A stretch of DNA of 9,368 nt, taken from NCBI GenBank assembly GCA_030695805.1, contig JAUYPG010000033.1, forward strand, positions 1 through 9,368, written 5' to 3'. Both the position numbers and the translations under genes were made by a program. The notes below the pieces were generated by a model. It worked only from the letters and a program-made list of their open reading frames with translations, ran no database searches and was not told where the DNA came from. Position 1 is the first letter of the stretch; each line of letters opens with the position of its first letter. This stretch comes from Nanobdellota archaeon (GTDB lineage: Bacteria; Patescibacteriota; Minisyncoccia; UBA6257; GWB1-50-10). Positions 1 through 4,573 of this stretch are shown here, piece by piece.

Positions 1-28
1 CATCGGTTTACAAAATGATATGGGGAGA

Positions 29-87
29 TCGGATGTCCTCCCAGCCAAGGCGGGGCTCTGCGAGACCGTAATATTGGGGACATCCGA
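29..87. repeat. Imperfect palindromic element upstream of the first gene
   Basis: Arms at 29-38 (TCGGATGTCC) and 78-87 (GGACATCCGA) are perfect 10-bp complements. They enclose about 39 bases with a minor inner pairing (AGCC at 43-46 with GGCT at 54-57). The arm core GGATGTC/GACATCC recurs in the hairpin at 3565-3601, so this is probably a dispersed palindromic element rather than a private terminator. No T-run follows it. It could still help end transcription from an upstream gene outside the window. Confidence 0.6.
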
Positions 88-114
88 CCTCACGACTGAT
101 ATCCACACATTGCA

Positions 115-143
115 TTACTTTTTTCAGATGAGTTTGTTATAAT
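115..143 (+). promoter_or_regulatory. Promoter with extended -10, leaderless layout
   Basis: A perfect TATAAT lies at 138-143, preceded by TGT at 135-137, which gives an extended -10 (TGn-TATAAT). A weak -35 candidate, TTACTT at 115-120, is 17 bp upstream. Transcription would begin near 149-151, on or just before the GTG at 150 and ATG at 153. No Shine-Dalgarno lies between, so the transcript is inferred to be leaderless or nearly so. Confidence 0.7.
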
Positions 144-152
144 ATATTTGTG

Positions 153-1433
153 ATGAAACAGATCTCACTTATCAGGAATCCATTCTTTTATTTAAGCGTG
201 TTGTTATTTGTCGTACTTATTTTTCAGATAGCACAGATTGTGAGTGGTGCTGGGTGGCAAGGTCCTACAGCCGCACCTCCTGGCGGACAGCCGGCCCCTC
301 CTTTGGATACGAGCTCGTTTCCGCAGATTAAGCAAGCTAATACTGATCCTACTAAAATAGATTTGACTATTGACGATTTGTTAATTACGGGGAGATTTGA
401 TGTGAGGGGGGGAGTTAAGGTTGGTCCTGATGAACGTAATAATGTTTGGATTCGGAATAATTTTCGAAGAATTGATTTTCTTGATGCCGGACGGGCAGGG
501 GGTATTCTTTTTGAAGATGGTAAGTTGAAAGCGTCTCATTATTCCAGTTTGCCCGGAGGCGGTTGGTTCGACATTGGAAGCGGGGGGGACATTGTAAAAA
601 ATGGAGAACTAGTGTTGAAGTATGATGGAACAAAAGAGACTATTTTCCCCGGAGTTATGTTTAAGGATGAGAACGCGGGCAAGAATATGTGGAAGATGGG
701 AGTGTATCCGCGGGCGTATGATGGCGAGGCTGGCGCTTTGAGTAATGCTTGGTATTTGAATCAGGTTAATTCTGTTGCTGACGTTACCATCACTAACCCT
801 CGTTTGGCTGTTAGGGATACCGGGGAAGTGGGTATTGGGACTGTCCCAACTAGGAAGTCGGGTATGTTGCAGATAAGGACAAGCGGGCCGCAAACCGGAA
901 TCGTTCTTTTTGGAGCGCCCGCAACTCCCGGTAATACTTCCGCGATTTGGCAGTCCGACGACGAGCTTCATCTTGGTGTGAATTCTAGTGATCTGAGCGG
1001 CATCGCGATTGGCCCTAATGGAAATGTACGGTTTGAGGGGAGTGTTCAAAAGCTTCGTTTAGATTCTCTGGGGGAGACAAGGCCTGCGTGTAATGAGTCA
1101 ACGCGGGGATTGCTTTGGTTTAGCAGGAATAGTACCGAGGTTAGACCTTCTGGGGAGGATATTCTCGCGGTTTGTATGGGCGCCGCTGAGGGGAGCAGTT
1201 GTATGAGCACACTAAATCCCGTGCAGTGGAGGAAAGTTAAACTGATTCCCACGACGTTCCTAGACAGGAGATTGAAATGGCAGAAGGGAACGGAGTGTAG
1301 TGTGTCGGGAGGCGTGATCACGTGTGTGAATTGGGTTGACGATTCTAGCGGGCCACCTCCAGGATATGAATCTTATACTACAACCTGCTCGGCCAGGTAC
1401 GCATGGAAGAAGATTGTGAGGGCTAGGGAGTAG
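153..1433 (+). CDS. Secreted/membrane-anchored beta-rich protein, tail-fibre-like
   Basis: I cannot assign a named family. From ATG 153 it is 426 residues; a GTG at 150 would add one and also fits the promoter. Residues about 10-33 form a hydrophobic segment after a short basic N-terminus (signal peptide or anchor), followed by a Pro/Ala/Gly-rich linker. The body is rich in Gly, Asn and Asp with alternating hydrophobics, suggesting beta structure. It includes VGIGT near 226-230, a motif common in beta-helical tail-fibre-like proteins. A Cys-bearing segment runs from C313 (PACNESTRGLLWF) to C341 (AVCMG). Two similar short motifs, QWRKV (358-362) and AWKKI (417-421), lie near the C-terminus, with three further Cys between them. 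The next gene starts 9 bases after the stop, so the two are probably co-transcribed. A surface or adhesive role is inference. Confidence 0.8.
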   Translation: MKQISLIRNPFFYLSVLLFVVLIFQIAQIVSGAGWQGPTAAPPGGQPAPPLDTSSFPQIKQANTDPTKIDLTIDDLLITGRFDVRGGVKVGPDERNNVWIRNNFRRIDFLDAGRAGGILFEDGKLKASHYSSLPGGGWFDIGSGGDIVKNGELVLKYDGTKETIFPGVMFKDENAGKNMWKMGVYPRAYDGEAGALSNAWYLNQVNSVADVTITNPRLAVRDTGEVGIGTVPTRKSGMLQIRTSGPQTGIVLFGAPATPGNTSAIWQSDDELHLGVNSSDLSGIAIGPNGNVRFEGSVQKLRLDSLGETRPACNESTRGLLWFSRNSTEVRPSGEDILAVCMGAAEGSSCMSTLNPVQWRKVKLIPTTFLDRRLKWQKGTECSVSGGVITCVNWVDDSSGPPPGYESYTTTCSARYAWKKIVRARE

Positions 1434-1442
1434 ATATTTATT

Positions 1443-2711
1443 ATGAAGTTTAAAATTTTCTTTTTGGTTTTGTTTTTGATTTTCGTGCAACAGGCCCATG
1501 GAGGCGTTGACCTACAGCCTCGACGCAGAGTGCCTGCTGTTAGAACCGCGCCTTCTGATTCTGTGGGTATCGTTGACACTCCTGACAAGAGAGAGAAAAC
1601 AACTTTTGTATGCGAAGGGGCGAATAATGATAATTATTTTGAGGTTGCGCTTCAACGTTTGCAGAAGGACAAATATGATCGCGATAAAAAATGGTGGAGT
1701 AATTTCGCGGTGATTCAGATGTCTCCGTCCAAGCTTAATTTAGTTAATGAAAGGAAGATAGAAGGAATTTCAGCGGAGAATGATGTGACGTTGCAAGCTA
1801 TCGGCGGCAAGAATAAGAATACGCCATGTGTTCCTATAGACACCTTTTCGCTTACGCTTTCTGATTGTCATAAAATTAATGGAAAAACCGGTAAGGCCCT
1901 TCCTTGTTTGGCAAATAATAAGGGGAAGTCATTAAAAATTCAGGGCGGCGTTAATATTGGCGGAAGAAGCATTGGCGCTGATATTGGCGCCGGCGTTTCT
2001 TTGTTTGATCCCACGCTTTCTACTGATGTTGAGGGTGCGTCTTTGTATAGTCTTTTGCCCACTGTTTCAAAACCAACTTCGGGAGAGGGGTCGTCGGTGT
2101 ATCGTTTTGATTATGTTGTATCTGCATCCGGGAAGCGTTCAAACGACTCCATTGATGAGGAGACCCGTGATTTTTTTCTTTACGTCATTGTTTCTGACGT
2201 GGAATTTGATAAATATAAAAATACCGAAGAGAAGGAGAAGGATTTATCTTCTGATATCAATGTGATTATTAGTACTGCGGATAAAATTGTTATAGGGGCC
2301 TCTTTAGGTATTGATGTTCGCGATGATGTAATTTTGCTACAAAATTTATTTGGAGAGAAGGCGTTCCCTGCGGCCTGCCCCGCAGACATAAACGGAGACG
2401 GGGTGATTGATATTGTTGATCTAATTGTGCTTGCGGATGCGTTTGGTGCGAGCTCGGATTATCGTTATGCTGGCAAGAAGCTTGATATAAACGGCGATGG
2501 GAGCATTGATATTATGGATTTGGTTAAGGTTGGGCAGAGGTTTGGGGAGAGGTGTCCGGTGGCTGGCGCGAACTCGGGCAATAATGTAGCCCTTTCCTTC
2601 GACTCGGCTCAGGATAAACTGGCTCAGGGGATAACGGGAGGAGGACAAACCTCCTCGCCGACTCGCGGCTTTTTCGCGAGCGTGCTTGATGTGCTTTGGG
2701 CGTTTAGATGA
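1443..2711 (+). CDS. Secreted dockerin-containing protein
   Basis: This is a 422-residue exported protein. Residues 1-20 are a signal peptide (MKFKIF, then a Phe/Leu/Val core, ending near QQAHG). Residues about 21-310 match no family I recognise; they contain several Cys and a Gly-rich stretch around 165-185. A type I dockerin occupies about 312-375, with two calcium-loop repeats: D315-I-N-G-D-G...D323...D326 and D348-I-N-G-D-G...D356...D359. C312 and C371 bracket the dockerin and could form a disulphide clasp. After it comes a linker carrying a dispersed repeat (SFDSAQDKL) and a final segment TRGFFASVLDVLWAFR, nearly identical to the tail of the 3648-4427 product. GGGAG at 1426-1430 is a weak, distant ribosome site. 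In known systems dockerins bind cohesins; no cohesin is visible here, so the partner is unknown. Confidence 0.88.
   Translation: MKFKIFFLVLFLIFVQQAHGGVDLQPRRRVPAVRTAPSDSVGIVDTPDKREKTTFVCEGANNDNYFEVALQRLQKDKYDRDKKWWSNFAVIQMSPSKLNLVNERKIEGISAENDVTLQAIGGKNKNTPCVPIDTFSLTLSDCHKINGKTGKALPCLANNKGKSLKIQGGVNIGGRSIGADIGAGVSLFDPTLSTDVEGASLYSLLPTVSKPTSGEGSSVYRFDYVVSASGKRSNDSIDEETRDFFLYVIVSDVEFDKYKNTEEKEKDLSSDINVIISTADKIVIGASLGIDVRDDVILLQNLFGEKAFPAACPADINGDGVIDIVDLIVLADAFGASSDYRYAGKKLDINGDGSIDIMDLVKVGQRFGERCPVAGANSGNNVALSFDSAQDKLAQGITGGGQTSSPTRGFFASVLDVLWAFR
2546..2634 (+). repeat. 89-bp direct repeat, copy 1 (inside the dockerin gene)
   Basis: It matches 3370-3458 at 88 of 89 positions, the only difference being G at 2630 versus A at 3454. 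Here it encodes the end of the dockerin and the linker (ERCPVAGANSGNNVALSFD and onwards). The first 27 bases also fall in a 33-base stretch identical to 4292-4324 in the other dockerin gene. Part of the repeat (2597-2629) looks like a widespread environmental dispersed repeat of the TTCGACTCGGCTCAGG type, read here as FDSAQDKLAQG. Confidence 0.9.
2638..2680. repeat. Two adjacent hairpins in the 3' end of the dockerin gene
   Basis: GAGGAGG at 2638-2644 pairs with CCTCCTC at 2650-2656 across a 5-base loop. CTCGCG at 2662-2667 pairs with CGCGAG at 2675-2680 across a 7-base loop containing a T-run. Both lie inside the reading frame, directly before and within the codons of the FFASVLDVL tail. Similar TCGCG/CGCGA pairing occurs at 8683-8699 in the giant gene. 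They may be repeat remnants or mRNA structures; no function is shown. Confidence 0.45.
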
Positions 2712-2739
2712 CGAGGCAGGACGAAATGTAAAGATGAGG

Positions 2740-2767
2740 TTGACGAAATACGGATGTTTTGTACACT
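2740..2767 (+). promoter_or_regulatory. Promoter of the toxin-antitoxin pair, leaderless layout
   Basis: TTGACG at 2740-2745 (5 of 6 to consensus) is separated by 16 bp from TACACT at 2762-2767. The ATG at 2774 begins 7 bases after the hexamer ends, close to the expected start of transcription. No Shine-Dalgarno lies between. The 12-mer AAATGTAAAGAT at 2724-2735 lies just upstream and recurs at the same distance (38 bases) from the -10 box at 4561. Confidence 0.6.
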
Positions 2768-2773
2768 AAAATC

Positions 2774-2956
2774 ATGGCAGTTCAAATAAAAACTGAAGAA
2801 GCTCTTGTAATGACGTTGGAAGATCTTCATTACATGGAAACCCCAGCGCCTCGAAGTTGGACAAGGGCGGCCGGTCTTTTGAAGCACAAAAAAAACGCGC
2901 TTTTGCGTCACCTTGGAAGGGTGCGAAGCGAATGGCAAAAATGTCTTGATGCATGA
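2774..2956 (+). CDS. Small antitoxin-like protein paired with a PIN toxin
   Basis: This is a 60-residue protein, called an antitoxin mainly from position. Its stop overlaps the PIN-domain start by ATGA (2953-2956), the usual arrangement of vapBC-type pairs. Its N-terminal part is acidic (KTEEALVMTLEDLHYMETP). The C-terminal half is basic and probably helical, with many Lys/Arg and a final RVRSEWQKCLDA. I see no clear AbrB, ribbon-helix-helix or helix-turn-helix signature, so DNA binding and autoregulation cannot be assumed. The ATG at 2774 was chosen because a TTG at 2759 would lie upstream of the predicted transcription start. An unrelated small protein is possible. Confidence 0.68.
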   Translation: MAVQIKTEEALVMTLEDLHYMETPAPRSWTRAAGLLKHKKNALLRHLGRVRSEWQKCLDA

Positions 2957-3324
2957 CGATAGACGCGAACATCGTAATTGCCTATCTTGGCGGAGACGGG
3001 CCCGTTATCAAAGTTCTTTCTGAATGGAAAAAAGAAGGAAGGCCTTTATTCCTTCCGACGGTCGTGGAAACGGAGATTTTGTCTTTTTCTCGTTGGACGG
3101 GAGAAGAACAAAAATATACCGAGCAATTTCTCGAGGAAAATTTTATTTCTGTTTCATTTAGTCGCCTTGTTTCTCGGATAGCCGCAGAAATTCGACGAGA
3201 AAACAAAATAAAGTTTCCGGACGCCATCATTGCGGCGTCCGCGCTCTTTACGAAAACTCCCGTGGTTACAAGAAATATTCGGGACTTTAAGCGCATTTCC
3301 GGTTTGCAAATAGTATCGTTATAA
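2953..3324 (+). CDS. PIN-domain ribonuclease toxin, VapC-type
   Basis: This is a 123-residue single PIN domain of typical VapC length. Expected acidic residues are in place: D4 in the first strand (MTIDANIVIAYL), E39/E41 in PTVVETEIL, D90 in KFPDAIIAA and D111 in TRNIRDFKRI, which is the characteristic 'TRN..DF' C-terminal motif. Family members bind Mg2+ and cleave RNA, often tRNA or rRNA; the substrate here cannot be predicted. The start overlaps the antitoxin stop, and no ribosome site precedes it, so translation is probably coupled. All four acidic positions are intact, so it is likely active. The pair lies between two copies of an 89-bp repeat and is unlike the secreted proteins around it, suggesting insertion or a role in maintaining the region. 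Confidence 0.88.
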   Translation: MTIDANIVIAYLGGDGPVIKVLSEWKKEGRPLFLPTVVETEILSFSRWTGEEQKYTEQFLEENFISVSFSRLVSRIAAEIRRENKIKFPDAIIAASALFTKTPVVTRNIRDFKRISGLQIVSL

Positions 3325-3346
3325 GCGGAGGCGTGTTCTTTTTTGA

Positions 3347-3523
3347 GATCCGTGTTTTGGGTTTTGTGAGGAGAGGTGTCCGGTGGCTGGCGCGAACTCG
3401 GGCAATAATGTAGCCCTTTCCTTCGACTCGGCTCAGGATAAACTGGCTCAGGGAATAAAAGAGAAGGAACCGATGACGTTTGGGAGCATATTGAAGGCGA
3501 TTTTTTGGGTGGGGGCGCGGTAA
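3347..3523 (+). pseudogene. C-terminal remnant of a dockerin gene
   Basis: An open frame from 3347 to the TAA at 3521-3523 has no plausible start and is preceded in frame by TGA at 3344-3346. It translates as a few unrelated residues, then ERCPVAGANSGNNVALSFD and onwards, the same dockerin C-terminus and linker as in the gene ending at 2711. It finishes with a different tail, KEKEPMTFGSILKAIFWVGAR, of similar pattern (aromatic, small, hydrophobic, final Arg). The calcium-binding loops are absent. It is best read as the 3' end of a third dockerin gene left by recombination or deletion. Expression is not expected. Confidence 0.72.
3370..3458 (+). repeat. 89-bp direct repeat, copy 2 (in the dockerin remnant)
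   Basis: It is the partner of 2546-2634, offset by 824 bases, with one mismatch. The reading frame is preserved, so the copy derives from coding DNA. The interval between the copies contains the end of the dockerin gene and the whole toxin-antitoxin pair. Recombination between the copies would remove the pair and exchange the C-terminal tail. Confidence 0.9.
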
Positions 3524-3537
3524 GGTACGAATCAATA

Positions 3538-3560
3538 CTTCGACTGGGCTCAGTACAGGC
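3538..3560. repeat. Dispersed short repeat (TTCGACTGGGCTCAG type)
   Basis: The segment contains TTCGACTGGGCTCAGTACAG, which resembles TTCGACTCGGCTCAGG in the 89-bp repeats. Repeats of this kind are known to recur in many environmental bacterial genomes. It lies between the dockerin remnant and the hairpin at 3565-3601. No gene is associated with it. Confidence 0.55.
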
Positions 3561-3564
3561 ATTT

Positions 3565-3601
3565 GGGATGTCGCACCCCGCTAAGCGGGGAACGACATCC
3601 C
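3565..3601. repeat. Strong palindromic hairpin element
   Basis: GGGATGTCG (3565-3573) pairs with CGACATCCC (3593-3601). Inside, CCCCGC (3576-3581) pairs with GCGGGG (3585-3590) across a 3-base loop, with a 2-base internal mismatch between the two stems. No T-run follows on the + strand, so an intrinsic terminator is not favoured. The arm core matches the palindrome at 29-87. It lies just ahead of the promoter at 3612-3640. Confidence 0.75.
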
Positions 3602-3611
3602 GCCTCCTTGT

Positions 3612-3640
3612 TTGAAGGATTTAAAAGTTTTTGATATTCT
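3612..3640 (+). promoter_or_regulatory. Promoter of the 3D-domain/dockerin gene, leaderless layout
   Basis: TTGAAG at 3612-3617 and TATTCT at 3635-3640 are 17 bp apart. TGA at 3632-3634 makes an extended -10. The ATG at 3648 starts 8 bases after the hexamer ends. This layout argues against the longer reading from TTG 3612, which is itself the -35 box. Confidence 0.6.
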
Positions 3641-3647
3641 TCTGGTT

Positions 3648-4427
3648 ATGCGGAAGTTTATTTTTATTTTCTTCTTTCTTCCTTTTTTTGCGTTCGCGCA
3701 GAGTGGGACGAACACGCTTAGTTTTTACACGCTTTCCGGAAAGACCGCGTTGGGAACAGAGACGCGTCCGGGAATTGTCGCTCTTTCTCCCGATTTACTG
3801 GAAAAACATCCGCTTGGGAGCTGTATCAAAGTCGTCATTAAAGGAAGGGGCGAGAAGGTGCTTCGTGTGGAGGACAGAATGGCGAAGGGAAAAAAGAAGC
3901 GGGTTGACGTGTGGACACCTCGCGGGACGGTGCCGTCGGAGGGGGTGTTTCATAATGTTCATGTTGAAACCGTGGCGTGTCCGAGTGGTTCAGTGGATTC
4001 GGCAGGTCCTTCGATCCTGAAGTCCTCAGGACTGAAGGACTCACCACAGGCGGAGAGCGGAGGCGGGGCAGGCGCGCCGGGGGCGTTATTTGACCCTGAA
4101 CATGACGCGTGGATTCCTTTACCACTCCCTGCGGCCTGTCCCGCAGACATAAATGGAGACGGGGCGATAGATATTGTGGATTTGGTGATGGTTGGGCGGA
4201 GGTTTGGGGAGACGGGGCCCTCCCTCGGGCCGGAGGATATCAACGGCGATGGGGTGATTGATATTGTGGATTTGGTGACGGTGGCGCGGGAGTTTGGGGA
4301 GAGGTGTCCGGTGGCTGGCGCGAATCCGACGGATAGGACAGATGGGACTGATAGGACTGATGGGACATCGAGGGGATTTTTTGCGAGCGTTTTAGATGTT
4401 TTGTTTGTGGGGAGGATGGGACGATAG
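3648..4427 (+). CDS. Secreted 3D/RlpA-like beta-barrel protein with dockerin
   Basis: This is a 259-residue exported protein from ATG 3648. The start gives a classic signal peptide (MRKFIFIFFFLPFFAFA, cleavage near residue 17), and a leaderless promoter lies just upstream. Residues about 24-110 resemble the 3D/double-psi beta-barrel family: an FYTLSG opening, PGIVALSPDLL, PLGSCIKV, then VEDRM (D76) and KRVDVW (D87) at the usual conserved Asp positions. Relatives act on or bind peptidoglycan, some as lytic transglycosylases; activity here is inference. A low-complexity linker carries a palindromic repeat. A dockerin with two calcium loops follows (D167-INGDG and D197-INGDG), bracketed by C164 and C220. 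A 9-bp repeat encodes T-D-R/T-D-G units before the tail SRGFFASVLDVLFVGRMGR. The fusion suggests a wall-acting module attached to a dockerin-binding partner. Confidence 0.83.
   Translation: MRKFIFIFFFLPFFAFAQSGTNTLSFYTLSGKTALGTETRPGIVALSPDLLEKHPLGSCIKVVIKGRGEKVLRVEDRMAKGKKKRVDVWTPRGTVPSEGVFHNVHVETVACPSGSVDSAGPSILKSSGLKDSPQAESGGGAGAPGALFDPEHDAWIPLPLPAACPADINGDGAIDIVDLVMVGRRFGETGPSLGPEDINGDGVIDIVDLVTVAREFGERCPVAGANPTDRTDGTDRTDGTSRGFFASVLDVLFVGRMGR
4006..4040. repeat. Palindromic repeat inside the linker of the 3D-domain gene
   Basis: GTCCTTC (4006-4012) pairs with GAAGGAC (4034-4040), and TCCTGA (4015-4020) pairs with TCAGGA (4026-4031) around a 5-base loop. It resembles dispersed repeats of the 'TCCTTCGATCCTGAAG' type. 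It encodes low-complexity residues (PSILKSSGLKDSP) in the linker between beta-barrel and dockerin, where an in-frame insertion would be tolerated. Confidence 0.6.
4329..4364 (+). repeat. Four tandem 9-bp units encoding T-D-R/T-D-G
   Basis: The units are ACGGATAGG, ACAGATGGG, ACTGATAGG and ACTGATGGG. They lie between the dockerin and the C-terminal tail and read as a hydrophilic TDRTDGTDRTDG linker. The same unit type, in another frame, forms the signal-peptide core at 4610-4645, and a shorter form is at 8839-8855. Confidence 0.85.
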
Positions 4428-4430
4428 GAT

Positions 4431-4504
4431 TTACGAAATGTCTTTTTTCAATGGTACTGGATCCCGTGTCAAGCACGGGATGACAAAAGTAAGGCATTTC
4501 GTAA
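4431..4504. repeat. Nested palindrome between dockerin gene and giant gene
   Basis: Outer arms TTACGAAATG (4431-4440) and CATTTCGTAA (4495-4504) are perfect 10-bp complements. An inner hairpin has ATCCCGTG (4461-4468) and CACGGGAT (4474-4481) around TCAAG. The inner hairpin resembles a palindrome seen repeatedly in Rickettsia-type and other bacterial genomes (GGATCCCGTGTCAAGCACGG). No T-run follows on either strand, so a mobile or dispersed palindromic element fits better than an intrinsic terminator, though it may impede read-through. Confidence 0.7.
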
Positions 4505-4557
4505 TTCACAATCAATATTTAAAAATGTAAAGATTTAAGGACTCCGCGTATTTTTTT

Positions 4558-4566
4558 TGGTATAAT
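4558..4566 (+). promoter_or_regulatory. Extended -10 promoter of the giant gene, leaderless layout
   Basis: TGG at 4558-4560 and a perfect TATAAT at 4561-4566 form an extended -10. The ATG at 4574 begins 8 bases after the hexamer ends. No convincing -35 is seen at 17 bp, which is tolerable for an extended -10. AAATGTAAAGAT at 4523-4534 lies at the same distance from this -10 as its identical copy does from the toxin-antitoxin promoter. Confidence 0.68.
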
Positions 4567-4573
4567 ACATTTG

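Noticed and set aside
1..149. tRNA or small RNA gene
   Set aside because: The palindrome does not fold into a cloverleaf and no 3' acceptor or T-loop consensus is seen.
609..1049. A 146-codon open frame on the - strand
   Set aside because: It is opposite the first gene, shows no domain or signal, and is best explained as a shadow frame.
2709..2956. Alternative genetic code (TGA as Gly)
   Set aside because: TGA terminates the dockerin gene and the antitoxin at sensible places, and no conserved Gly is encoded by in-frame TGA.
3565..3601. Intrinsic terminator
   Set aside because: The stem is strong, but no T-run follows on the + strand and no gene ends close by on either strand.
3612..3647. 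Upstream TTG start adding 12 residues to the 3D-domain protein
   Set aside because: The TTG is the -35 box of the predicted promoter, and the ATG at 3648 gives a clean signal peptide.
4441..4504. Intrinsic terminator of the dockerin gene
   Set aside because: The T-run at 4442-4447 precedes the inner hairpin, and A-rich sequence follows it. A dispersed palindrome fits better.
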